NCBI GenBank assembly: GCA_023078555.1
Contig: CM041198.1
Coordinates: forward strand, 1,848,800 to 1,912,799
Source of the DNA: Ulva prolifera
Taxonomy: Eukaryota > Chlorophyta > Ulvophyceae > Ulvales > Ulvaceae
Direction of reading: 5' to 3'
DNA: 64,000 nt
Part shown: piece after piece, positions 1-10,316 of the stretch
How the letters are laid out: every line of letters begins with the position of its first letter
How positions within the stretch are numbered: the stretch's first letter is position 1
Made by a program: the position numbers and the translations under genes
Notes under the pieces: model-generated
Databases searched by the model: none
The model's input: the letters and a program-made list of their open reading frames with translations, nothing else
Told to the model about the DNA's origin: nothing

Positions 1-1880
1 CCCCCAGACATAACAGAAGGCACGGGGTGCTCGGCCGTCGAGCCACCCCTGGTTAGCAGTTTCAACAAACGTTTCGCAGACACCCATGAAACTTTAGACT
101 CAAGTCCTGGCGTGCACGTTTTAGAGACATGGTTGGCTTGCTGTTTGGTGTATGCACGTTTAAGATCGCGTTTCAGCTGGTTCTTTGCACCTCGGCGTTG
201 CTGGAATGCTAGCTTGTCAGTGTCGCTGCCGGTCCGGCAATGTGTCTCATGAAGGGTCCAGCATTCGCGTCTGAGGTCTGCATATTCTTTGTTCCACCAT
301 TGCACGCGATGGGTCCGTACCTGGTGTTTCCCAAAGCATTGCTCTCCTGCGGTACGTAGGATGTTTGCCAGGGCAGATGTGAAAGTGTTGGCAGCTTCAG
401 CATGCGGCATGCTACATGAGTCCATGTCGTGCAGCAACTGCGCAAGGGGCGCTTGCAGGGCTGTCTCAAATTTTGCGACTGTCTCCTCGTTGTGCATTGC
501 TTTCCTATTCCACCGTTTTTTGTGTGATCGGGCGCATTTGCGCTTGCTTCTGTGTGTGGCATGTGGCAGTGACAGTGATAGTGTGAGCAGCGCGTGATCA
601 GAGAGACACTGCCCAGCAGAGTGGATTGCAGGTGCACTGCAACGGTCCCTACATGCAGAGCTCGTCAGACAGTAGTCAACAACAGAGGTGCCGCCGGCAT
701 GCATGCATGTCGGCGAAAAGGCAGTGTGGTTGTGCATGACATGCATATTGCATTGTTCTACCATGTTTATTAGGCGACAGCCCTGTGAGTTACGGAACGT
801 TTCATTATGTAGTGGAATATGATGTGAGTTTTGTGCATTCCCAATCCTGGCGTTGAAGTCCCCGCACACAATGATGTGGAATCCCTTGTCAGTCAAGTAG
901 TGTATGTCGTGTGTGAGAGCTTCCAGCTCAGCAGCAAACCTGTCGCTGTCTGCAGGACGGGCGTGTGCCACCGGCCGAATGTATACACTTCCGATTGCAG
1001 TCTTGGTTGTGTGTCTGCCGGCGCACAATTGTACCCAGGTCGTCTGATGATTTTTCTTGGAACCCCAGGATAGTGTGTGTGTAAGGTGTGACAGTGTGTC
1101 TTTCACAATGATGCCTGTGCCGCCGCCGGTCCTTGTTTGAGTTGTGTATCCCGGAGCACCATATGCAGTATACCCGTGCGCGGCAAGCATAGAAGTTTTC
1201 TCTGTGTCCGACAAGTCGCACCAGGTTTCTTGGACTGAACAAATGTCCACATGTTTTGATGACAGAAATGCACAAACATCCACATGTTTAGATGACAAGG
1301 ATTGTGTAAACATACCATTCACATTTAAGCTTCCAAGCGTGACACATGTTGGTGCTTTAGATATACCCGCCTGGTTGTCATGTGCAGAGGCGAGAGGTGC
1401 AAAGCGGTTGGCCGCGGTTGCAGGTTCGGTGGTGGTAGGGTGGGGGCGAGCGCGGAGTGGTTTGTTCCGGCCATCGCCTTGTGGATACATCATGTATGTG
1501 AGTTCTATTTTGGTAGAGGGAGCCGTGCGGCAGCCCCGAGGAAGCAGTGCCTCTGAGCATGCTTGGGCAAAAGGAACCACGCCCTGTGCGATAATTTTCG
1601 CGATGTCGAGTCTTCTGTAGACGGACAACAGGAGGAATGGCTGCCCAGTTGTTTTATTTCTGTGTCGTGTACGGTGGGCGGCCTGAAGCATTGAGAGGGT
1701 GGCGCTGTGTGAGGTCACGGAGAGGAATGCGCCCGTGTGGCAGACAACGTCACAAGGGCCAAAGAAAGAGAACACTACGCGATTCGGTGGCACAACTTGC
1801 ATCACCTCCTCATGCTCATTGTGCTGCTGATGCCTTATGCCGGTTTGTTGCATCACAGGCGCGTTCACTGTCTCAGTCAT
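1..1880 (-). CDS. LINE (non-LTR retrotransposon) ORF with APE-type endonuclease, 5' part, cut by window edge
   Basis: One minus-strand frame stays open from about 2396 to the first base of the window; I took the ATG at 1880 as the likeliest start because the frame upstream is low-complexity. The exonuclease-endonuclease-phosphatase fold lies at about 1345-590: an opening strand with TLGSLNVNG, the catalytic QETW box near 1225, GDFNAR near 860, and the terminal SDHALL box near 595. Downstream come ILRTAGEQCFG and WWNKEYADLR, typical of the linker between endonuclease and reverse transcriptase, so the RT should lie beyond the window. In this family the enzyme nicks target DNA to prime reverse transcription. 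No stop or frameshift is visible in about 620 codons, so the element may be young. A duplicated SSKHVD near 1300-1240 is the only oddity. Confidence 0.88.
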   Translation of the reverse strand, partial: MTETVNAPVMQQTGIRHQQHNEHEEVMQVVPPNRVVFSFFGPCDVVCHTGAFLSVTSHSATLSMLQAAHRTRHRNKTTGQPFLLLSVYRRLDIAKIIAQGVVPFAQACSEALLPRGCRTAPSTKIELTYMMYPQGDGRNKPLRARPHPTTTEPATAANRFAPLASAHDNQAGISKAPTCVTLGSLNVNGMFTQSLSSKHVDVCAFLSSKHVDICSVQETWCDLSDTEKTSMLAAHGYTAYGAPGYTTQTRTGGGTGIIVKDTLSHLTHTLSWGSKKNHQTTWVQLCAGRHTTKTAIGSVYIRPVAHARPADSDRFAAELEALTHDIHYLTDKGFHIIVCGDFNARIGNAQNSHHIPLHNETFRNSQGCRLINMVEQCNMHVMHNHTAFSPTCMHAGGTSVVDYCLTSSACRDRCSAPAIHSAGQCLSDHALLTLSLSLPHATHRSKRKCARSHKKRWNRKAMHNEETVAKFETALQAPLAQLLHDMDSCSMPHAEAANTFTSALANILRTAGEQCFGKHQVRTHRVQWWNKEYADLRRECWTLHETHCRTGSDTDKLAFQQRRGAKNQLKRDLKRAYTKQQANHVSKTCTPGLESKVSWVSAKRLLKLLTRGGSTAEHPVPSVMSG

Positions 1881-2193
1881 AGAGAGTCGTGTTGGAGGGG
1901 AGAGGACCAGGCTGTTGCGGTACGGATCGAAAACGAGCATGCGCACATGGACAACTACGCACGTGGCTGTGCGACATTGCACCAGCCACCACATACTAGT
2001 CAAGCAGACACCAGAATGGGGGAGGGGGAGGACACCGCCCGCCCCCCAACATAACCACACCATCAAAACAGACCGCGCAGGAGACTGCAACACGTAGCAC
2101 AGAGAACACTTGACAGCACTTCCACGTACGGATGCCCAACAAGGGCTCCCCAGCCCAGTGTACCTACGCGGAATACAGAGCAGAGACGCCACA

Positions 2194-2297
2194 CACCGGA
2201 CTGTAGGAGCCGGAACCCAGACCAGACACCACACTCCACGACGCGCACCGGACTGTAGGAGCCGGAACCCAGACCAGACACCACACTCCACAACACA
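2194..2297. repeat. 52-bp direct tandem repeat, two copies
   Basis: Two copies of a 52-bp unit beginning CACCGGACTGTAGGAGCC, at 2194 and 2246, lie just upstream (minus strand) of the proposed LINE start. They stay within the open frame but look like leader or promoter repeat rather than protein. Confidence 0.75.
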
Positions 2298-2399
2298 GCT
2301 ACTGCCTCGCACCAACAAGCCCGGCATAAGGCCGGGCGCGCGCTACTCGCGCACCGGACCCGGAGATGGAGAAGTCGCCCGGAAGGGCGTTTTGAATCA

Positions 2400-3670
2400 T
2401 GCACTGTGCTTTTGTTGTGAACACTCTGGGCCGGGCAGCTGGCATCGGGACACAGCGGCCGCACGAGTCAGACCCCAAGAGCATTGTGGTGTGCGTGCAA
2501 AAAGCAGGACAGGTCATTAACGTGGTACGCCGTCTTCGGGGGTGGCGGGCTTCCGCCAGCTACGCCCTCAGGCTGTCTACTCGGGAGGGCAGCGAACGAG
2601 GCTACTCTTATGAGGCCCTCTCCACCCTTAATTCGGAGAGCGCGACATAGCACACAGAACCCCCACCGAACCACCCACTTGACCGTGAGCTGCCAGGGAC
2701 ACCCACGTGGGACAAGCGCTTGGCTCGTACAGCCCGTTTGACCGTGGGAGTTTGCCAGGCACACTCACGTGGGACAAGCATTGGGCGTGCGTCAGGGCAT
2801 CCGCCGGGATCCCCCCCAGACTTTGCACGTTTCGCGGTCTGCTCGCCACACACACACAGACTGTGATGACTACAAGTGTATGCACGGGCTCGGGCCTGCG
2901 GGCCCAACAACATGCGCTACAGTCTTGCATCAGGCGTAGCCGCACAGCAAGAACGCTGACGGCACGGGCTCGCGGAGCCTGAACATCGCGGAGCCCGTAA
3001 ACAAAAGGAAAAGGCACACAATAACTGTCTTTGAGCGGCAACATGCCGCGCAGTTCGGCGTCTTGGCATTGCTAGCACAGCCCGAAACTAAACATCGCGG
3101 CGCGAGAAGACACACACTCACGCAGCTACCGTGTGCTCGTGCAACTGCCCGCCAGAATCGGGAATCAGATGTTATAAGCGAGATGGTATGCATTCTGTGG
3201 GTGTGAAACGGGCAAAGCATGTAGAAACAAGCAGTGCGCAATAGTTCGGCAACCACGCAGCACAGCTACGGCGTCGGCAATGGGTGTTGCCGGACCAAGC
3301 TGGCCAGGAACGCACAACATAACACAATAAAACATCTAACGTGGGATCTGTGAGTTCTGGCACCTGGGATGACTTCTGGTTGCGATAGTTGCCGAGAGTG
3401 CCTCGTCTGGACTCGAGCGCAGCCTCATCGTCGCATCGTCACTGCCCGCGGGCGAACGCCGAAAGACACAAAAACAGAAACTAAGACTCAACAAGAAAAC
3501 CTATCGCGTGATCAAGTTCGTGTCCGTGTCGCGGTAGCCGGTCCGCTCCCCTGCCGAGAGCGTTTAGCACATCATAGCCATGGTAATCATAGATGTGTCA
3601 TGTGTCTGAATGGAGTGTCGAAAAGGTGTTATGTGTGCCAGCATGCGCTAGTGTGAGAGATATCTCACAA
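2400..3670. other. Spacer between LINE and copia element
   Basis: No gene is recognisable. There is a degenerate duplication around the string CACGTGGGACAAGC (near 2705 and 2777). Several short open frames occur on both strands without known motifs. A 5' LTR for the copia element was expected near the right end, but I see no match to its downstream LTR copies. Confidence 0.4.
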
Positions 3671-3979
3671 CACGCAGGCATCATTAAGCGATCTCGTAGC
3701 ATATTGTTGTTATACACAATTCGAGACGCTTGTTTCCAATGATCAGCGCTGGGAAAAGCGAATGCGTTCGCTTATTTTCTCAACCTTTCGGCTTGCGAGC
3801 CACCCAATCGATTAGTTGCTGCGCGCAACAAAGAATCGTCTGTCCTACTGTAGGATGTTTGATCAACCTTTCCAACGCCAACGCTCCTTGCGAGGAGAGG
3901 CAAGACGAGGCTGATCAGCAGCCATTCGTCGACGGGGACGCTGACCGGCAGCTCCCCTGACGAAGAACAGCCCGCGGGC

Positions 3980-4755
3980 ATGTTACTTCGTGGCGGACGA
4001 ATTATCCGACCACGTCCCTCTTCCCAGACTGTGCAGAGTAGTCAGCAAGTGGCTTTTTTCTCTCATGTAGTGAACGATCATGGTCACACTGAGTCTCTAA
4101 TCACACTCGAAACGTTGACCGAAGCGCTGCGTGCATCTCCGGGACGTAACGAGCCTGATTTGTCCAAAGGAAAACTCCCTGAAATTTTTAATAAGACTGA
4201 AAGCTTCGTTGCGTACGAGCAGAAAGCCTTTTTGTGGTTAGGCCAGTTTGAGCTAGACCATATGTTGCAGCACGCACCGTCCGGGGACGAACAGCGTGTT
4301 CATGCTAGGGCGAGGACACAGGTCCTGATGTCTTTGCCTGACGCGGATAGGACGACTGTCTATCGCATGTCACACCTGTGTGAAGCATGGGCCTATTTGA
4401 CTGCACAGTATAGGCCTAGCACTGAAGCCGAGATCCACAGACTGTGGAGTCGCTTCAACTCATTGTCACAGAAAATAGAGAAGTTGGGTCTTACTGTGGT
4501 GATTTGATGAGTGTGTACACTCAACTGGAGGCACTAGGTGCCGATGTGGGCCAGCGATGGCTTCGATTAAAACAGTTAGAAGTGGGGGAGGAGTTCAACG
4601 CTGTTCGCGGCGAGGTTCTCCACTCTTCCCCACATGTAATCAACGCACGTTTGACTGAGCATGCCGATTTGCTCAAGCAACAACGGCTGCATGCTAGGCC
4701 TGGGACGCCCGCGGGCAAACCAGGCCATGGCTGGCGCAAGCAGCCCCTGGTGATG
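3980..4755 (+). pseudogene. copia gag-like region, frameshifted
   Basis: The frame at 3980-4507 resembles the helical gag of copia elements, with residues such as FVAYEQKAFLWLGQ and a LWSRFNSL segment. It then hits stops while the matching continuation (GDLMSVYTQLEALGADV) lies in another frame from about 4490, showing a frameshift near 4480. The product would form the particle shell in an intact element. Assignment rests on position before the zinc knuckle more than on strong motifs. Confidence 0.65.
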
Positions 4756-4760
4756 GTTTT

Positions 4761-5300
4761 GTGGTCGCCGCTCTCGCAGCAAGCGAGGCTCCTCGCGAGG
4801 AGACCAGAACCTGCTTCTTCTGCAAGAAGAAAGGACATTTGCGTGCGAACTGCCCCCAACGCAAACAGGCTGCGGCCAAAGATGTTTGTGCCGTAGAAAT
4901 GCCCGAGAAGTATCCATCTCCCGACGCGTCTATGCCATGGAATATAATCATTGATAGTGGTTCGGACATTCATATCGTAGGAAATTATGAAATTTTCACT
5001 GAGTACGGTCCGTGTCAGAGGACTGCCAATCCCGCGGGACCAGGCAAGCTCCCTATCATGGGCAGGCGAACCATTCAGGTAAACCTGGGTACCTAGGGTA
5101 CCTAGCTATGTCGATAAGCATGGGAACAAGCATTCTCTGGATGTGGAAATCCCTTGTGTTTATTATGCGCCCGAATGTCCGTATAACCTGCTTAGTACAA
5201 TGGGTCTTAGGCATGAACAGATTTTTTTGGATACGCGTAGGAGTGTGTTGTATGTCCCTGCTCTGGGTGACATGGCTACTGGTATTGATCCTTGAGGACG
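4761..5300 (+). pseudogene. copia zinc knuckle and aspartic protease region
   Basis: A CCHC zinc knuckle (CFFCKKKGHLRANC, spacing CX2CX4HX4C) is followed by the retropepsin active site IIDSGSDIHIV. The downstream protease segment YYAPECPYNLLSTMG sits in a different frame after stops near 5094, so this part is frameshifted. In an active element it would bind RNA and cleave the polyprotein. Confidence 0.85.
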
Positions 5301-5639
5301 ATGTCAAGCACCAGGAGCTAGATGAGGAGGGTCATCTTGTCTTTGCATGCATTCAAAATGAGTGTCGATACTAAACCTGTTCTTGTCGGTGCACCTGTCA
5401 ATAGGGGGGTGGTCTGGTCTAACCACAGCAGCCCGACATCGGTGGTAGAGGACCAGCAACAGTGGCATCACGTGGCAGCTGCGGCTATTGACCTGAAGCA
5501 ACCCAATGCTGGGGGAGCCGAGGTCCCACATGACGCTTACTTGTTGGACCCTATTTTCATAGCGCATTTGTCTTTTCATCAGCCGAATTGTATTGTGATT
5601 TACGACAAAGAGTTGATTCCGAGCCAATGGGGAATCGTT

Positions 5640-6200
5640 GTCATGGCTGCAGAATTAACAAAGTGTCTGCGGGCAACTTCTCTGCCAATGATCGTGAGCT
5701 CATATGGGCCAGGCCAAGTACCCTCGCAAGCAACTGCATGCCGATTTAGCTGATCCTGTCACTCCGGTGGGAATTGGATGTGTGAAATATCTTTTGTTTG
5801 TGATGTGTGCCTTTACCCGATATACTTTTGTGGTCGGTCTGCGCAAGAAGAGTGAGGCTGAGCCATGATCTCTTATATTATTGAGCGCATTCGGGTGAAT
5901 GTGGTGAAGCCAGGTGAACCGGGTGTGCGCATCCTACACACCGACAAAGGGGGAGACTTCATGGTTGACGCCTTAAAACTCTACCTCCAGCGTCGTGGCA
6001 TTACTCACCGCTTAACCCCCACAGCTGATCATCGCTGTAATGGCATGATCGAGCGGAGGATCGGACTTGCCTGAGGCACTCCGTGTTGTGCTGCTTTCCA
6101 GCGGCCTGCCTCTGTTCTTGTGGATCGAATGCCTTGCCAGTGTTGTCCATGGTCACAGTCTCACGCCGTGCTCGGCGTTGAGCCATGACAAACTGGCACG
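5640..6200 (+). pseudogene. copia integrase core, broken
   Basis: A pre-integrase remnant (INKVSAGNFSANDREL) near 5655 is followed by KYLLFVMCAFTRYTFVVGL, the second catalytic region LHTDKGGDF near 5940, and NGMIERRIG with the catalytic glutamate near 6045. At least one stop lies near 5865 and another at about 6072, after which the sequence continues in a second frame. This is the D,D(35)E integrase of copia elements. Confidence 0.88.
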
Positions 6201-7731
6201 AATTCTCAAGTCCCAGAGAGCTCAGCATGCAGTCAACGCATCTGCGGATGTGGAGCTGGCTGAGAAGGGCACCAAGCGCATGAAAAAGGCCGAGCGCGAT
6301 AAGTTGAGGGATGAGGAAAAGCGCAAGTACCAGTTGCTTGCGACGACAGAGCTCGACGAGTTTCGGTTGCGGTCTTGTGGCAGAGATACCATTCCCTATA
6401 TGTCTTTTTCCAAAGACACCTCCGTTGAGGTGTTCCAAGATCTGCTGCGGCAGCAGCGTCCATGGGGGGTTGAGGTGTAAGCGTACCCCAAGGATGACAA
6501 GTTGCGGAAGCTGTCTCCGCGGAGTGTCCTTGCATACTGGGTTGGGGCTGGGCTGGGCCCCAGCATGCAGCGTGTTTACGCCCAGGATGTTCTTGGGGGT
6601 AGGGTTTTTGTTGTGCGCCAGGTAATGTGCATTGCGGAACGGATGATCCGCCGTGTACGGAATTACGACGCGTCTGCTGTTGTGGACACGAGAGAGCCTG
6701 CGGAGTTTGCGAACTCCTACACGGTCGTCTTTGAGGGGGATAATGAGGGCGAGCGTGTGACTGATAGCGATGTTCCTCCTTTCTTGGCTGATCACACGTA
6801 TGACGAGGGAGTGTTGCGCCGTTTGCGTAACCAGCTTCACACCCCCACTGGTCATGGTAAAGTTCCTGCCATGGATATGACTTTCCGGCAGGATGACACC
6901 CTGCCAAGTCCTGACGTGTATTCTCCACGATTTGGAGCTAGCTCCTTTGCGGAGGTGATTCGGCGTGACCCTGCGCGGGCCACAACGGAGATAGCCGGGG
7001 TAGCTTTGCATCGCACGCGTGCGACTTCCAGAGCTGCGGCTCACCCTGAAGTCCCTGTCCCCCCTTGTGTACGCGGTCAAGTGCATCACCCTGAAGCCGT
7101 GCCCTCACGCAGTGTCCAGTACGTGGTGACGCGCAACGCTGTTTTGCACGACCCTGGTGTAGAAGCTGCTTTCCCTGTTCAAGTGTCTGTCAGTGCTTCC
7201 GATCCCGGCATGGACGAGGATGATGACAGTCCCGGCATCTATGATGATGACGATGAACAACAAATGGATTACACAATGACAGATGATGAGGAGGCTGCGG
7301 CCCATCAGAATCTGGAGGCTGAGCGGGTCTGTTCCCGGAGTAATTCGGCCGCGGCCTCAGCGTCTAACGCAGGAGCAGTTGCTCAGCCCCTGCGAGGAGC
7401 TGAGGCGCCGAGGCCCTTCTGGGAGGATGAGCCGGATGAGGTGGAGACCGGATCCGAATTAGGGGGAGAGGTCCCGGACCCCTCAGCCGCTGTCGGGGTT
7501 TATATGCCCGGTGAGGTGAGGGCCATTCCAGCTGCCTTACCTCGTATTAGAATTAATTCTCTTGTACGCAGACGCCTTGTTCCATTGGCTGCGGATGTTG
7601 CAGCTGTACAGATGCATGCGCATGCGGGCTCTGACATTGTTAGTAGTGAAACAATTGTAGCTGCTATTGAAGCTCCGGGCTGCAATCAAGACACATCAGC
7701 CGCGGCTGTGGAGTGTCCTATGCAGGCCTGA
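6067..7731 (+). pseudogene. copia integrase C-terminal / linker to RT, acidic
   Basis: After one stop at about 6478, the sequence reads open from 6502 to 7731. It begins with KLSPRSVLAYWVG, equivalent to the copia integrase tail that follows the core, and then passes into a long variable linker rich in Asp and Glu around 7200-7290 and in Ala and Glu around 7300-7400. Such linkers separate integrase from RT in copia polyproteins. The length of the open stretch (about 409 codons) is notable in an otherwise decayed element. Confidence 0.6.
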
Positions 7732-8713
7732 AGCATCAGCATGTGGAGTCTAGCGAGCAGCAGAGTGCTCAGCGTCGTGGGTTGCGCCGAGCAGCTGCCG
7801 CCAGGAAGCAGAAACCCTCCGACCCTGATAAGCCCTCTTTGAAGGAAGCACTCGCGGGTGCAGACAGGGATGCATGGCTGCGTGCCATGCAGGAGGAGGT
7901 AGATGCACTGAGTGAGCACGGAACCTTCGGGTTGTGCTATCTGCCTGCGGGCAAACGGGCTGTCTCGGGCAAATGGGTGCTCAAGATCAAGCGTGGGCCT
8001 GCGTGTGAAATTCAGCGATATAAGGCACGTTATGTAGCTTGCGGTTTTTCCCAAGTAGAAGGAATTGACATTTTTTAGACTTGGTCTCCTGTCGGTAGTT
8101 ATGCAACACTTCGTGTGTTGCTGTCAGTTGCTGCACAGAAAGATTTAGAGATTAGACACATAGATAGTCAGTGTGCTTTTCTGAATGGTGAGTTGGAGGT
8201 AGTCAGTGTGCTCTTCTGAATGGTGAGTTGGAGGAGGAAGTGTTCGTTGAACAGCCCCCGTTCTTCACTGACGGGACAGCACATGTATGGAGACTGCATA
8301 AAACCTTGTATGGCATGAAGCAAGCTGCTCGTGAGTGGCATAAAGCTTTAATAAAGGTCTTAGCTGAGATGGGATTTGTGTGCGCACAAAGCGATCCCGG
8401 ACTGTATGTTAGAACATCTGGTCGCTGCTTTATTTTCTTATGGGTTGATGACTTGTTCATTTTCAACAGCTCTGCGGGGCTGCAGGAATTAGTCGATATC
8501 ATTCTCACGAAATTCGAAGATCGAGACTTGGGTGAACTTGCATGGGCACTCGGCACAGAGATCATGCGTGATCGCAAGGCCAAAACAATCATCATGACAC
8601 AACGAAACAAGATTCAAAACTTGCTTGAAAATTATAGTTTGTCTGACTGTCAAAAATCTCCCACTCCCTTATTGCCGCGGCAACAGCTAAAGGAGTGCGA
8701 AAGAGCGTCCTGA
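7713..8713 (+). pseudogene. copia reverse transcriptase, frameshifted
   Basis: RT motifs run in order: DAWLRAMQEEVDAL, GKWVLKIKR and RYKARYVACGFSQ up to a stop near 8078, then HIDSQCAFLNGELE, TLYGMKQAAREWH and the catalytic box LWVDDLF near 8445. A 35-bp tandem duplication at 8165-8234 shifts the frame between the two halves. A further stop at 8713 ends the thumb region. Confidence 0.93.
8165..8234 (+). repeat. 35-bp tandem duplication inside RT
   Basis: TAGTCAGTGTGCTTTTCTGA and the following 15 bases are repeated immediately, at 8165-8199 and 8200-8234, with one mismatch. Because 35 is not a multiple of three, this alone breaks the RT frame. Confidence 0.9.
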
Positions 8714-8750
8714 CCTGGAGAAAGCCAGTGCCGCTGAGCATTCCAAGTTC

Positions 8751-10277
8751 ATGAGTGCTGTACGGAGCATCCAGTATATTGCAGAAGTGACACGACCTGA
8801 CCTGAGCTATGTGGCACATGCCCTGGCCCGGCACATGTCTAGGAGTCCGAAGGAACATTGGTCTGCCGTGCAACATGTTTTGAGATACCTGCAGTCCACA
8901 AAGAACTTAGGAATAAAGTTTATAGGCTCTGTGGGACATGGGTGTTTGCTAGAAGCTTTTTCGGATGCAGATTTTGCTAATTCTGCTGATCTGAAAAGTG
9001 TGTCTAGATCTGGTGCGATTATTCGGGTGTATGGGAACTGTGTTCTTTGGCGCTCGAAAAAGCAGAGTATAGTGGCTGGGGATACAACAGAGGCTGAGCT
9101 CATCGCAATGAGTGCAACAGCCAACGAGTTGATGTGGATGAAGCAGTTGCTTCTCGATTTGAAACTCGTCCTACATAATCCGACTCTGTGGGGTGACAAT
9201 AAGAGTGCCAATGTTTTGGCTGTGAATGATGTGTCCACTGACAAATCTAAGCACATTCGTGTGCGGCACTTGCGAGTGCGGAAATATGGATGAACTTAAG
9301 GTAGCATGGGTAGGGCTGCAAATTAAGGCGCCCGAAGTTGCAATTAAGGGTGAATTAAGAACACTTAATGAAAGGTCATTTTTCGTGTAACTTACTCAAT
9401 TGCAAAATCGTCAAATTAAGGGTTTTTTCAGGGCCTTAACCTGTGTTCCTGGCATTGCATTAACGGTTTTTTACAGGTTCGTTTTAACTTGCAGGGCATG
9501 TGCACGTGTGTCTAGCTGCAGCCTTGGCTGCCCTGCAAAGGCAGCCAAGGCTGTCAAGATGATGCTGACAGTGGCATCACATGTATCTATACATCATTTA
9601 TGGAGATGATCTCCAATGCGGTTTTGTGATAGTGCATGCAACTTCGATATCACACCCATAGGATATGCTTGCCTAGATGGGTAACACAATTGAGACATGC
9701 ACGTGAACAGCCGTTCGTACATATACACCTTCCTCAGAGCACTCGTTACACGCAACCGGCGTTCTAGCACGCTTACAATCAGGCATCGGAATGATTATTA
9801 TGCGCAAGCGGAAGGTGTCTGGTGGCAGAGTGTTGGAGGTAGTGAGACAAAGAAGCGACAGAGACAGCCTATATCTAGTTGCCACTCTGAAAACGCAAAT
9901 TCATGTACCCATGCTGCATCAAGCAGCCGTTCATATATTTGCTTTCATGAGGCGTGCCTCGGCAGCGACAAGGGCAGCACGCCAAGTTATGTGGTTTAAA
10001 CAGCCCGCAAATCAGATTTTCACGTTACAAGTTTAGCATTTAACTTGAAGCAAGTTACATATTAACTTGGCCAAGTTAATCGTCCAAAACACAATTAAGG
10101 GTTAATTAAAAGAGCTTAATTAACTCCAAATTAAGCTTTTGACAGGCTTAACTTGTAATTTTCAGCCCTAAGCATGGGTTGGCACTGTTGATCAGTTAGC
10201 GGATGTGTTTACTGAAGTGCTGCCCGGACATGCTTTACAAGAAGTTCGTAATGAACTCCAGCCAGTGGAAACGTAGC
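8751..10277 (+). pseudogene. copia RNase H, split by MITE insertion
   Basis: The segment starts with TRPDLSYVAHALARHM and RYLQSTKNLG, then has RNase H residues SDADFAN, GDTTEAE, DNKSANVLA and HIRVRHLRVRKY. The frame is interrupted at 9303-9310 by an insertion and resumes after 10170 as GTVDQLADVFTEVLPGH, the normal C-terminal motif of copia RNase H, ending at the stop near 10277. Removing the insert and one target copy gives an uninterrupted reading across the site, apart from one stop just before it. Confidence 0.9.
9311..10170. mobile_element. hAT-like non-autonomous element (MITE), 860 bp
   Basis: The ends form an imperfect terminal inverted repeat: TAGGGCTGCAAATTA at the left and the complement of TAGGGCTGAAAATTA at the right. 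The flanks are a perfect 8-bp duplication, AGCATGGG at 9303-9310 and 10171-10178. An 8-bp target duplication with TAGGG ends fits the hAT superfamily. Subterminal regions are dense in AATTAAG/CTTAATT motifs, as expected for transposase binding. No transposase is encoded; the short frames inside have no motif, so a partner element must have moved it. Confidence 0.9.
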
Positions 10278-10316
10278 AGGGTTTATGGGGGAGTGTCACA
10301 ATGCATGAGCCTGCGG

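Larger units (their letters stand above)
3680..10295 (+). mobile_element. Degenerate Ty1/copia retrotransposon interrupted by a MITE
   Basis: Plus-strand order is gag, zinc knuckle, protease, integrase, reverse transcriptase, RNase H, the Ty1/copia order. Stops and frameshifts occur between and within domains, so it is not autonomous. The leader at 3680-3915 is homologous to the reverse complement of 12180-12415, so the inverted copy downstream is the same family. After the final stop near 10277 there is a purine-rich GGGGGAG tract, then LTR-derived sequence beginning TGTTGTGAAAG at 10317. A 5' LTR is not visible. The 3' end of the coding region is split by the 860-bp insert at 9311-10170. 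Confidence 0.9.

Noticed and set aside
289..597. Plus-strand Cys-rich frame near the window start
   Set aside because: Antisense shadow of the LINE frame, which has real motifs.
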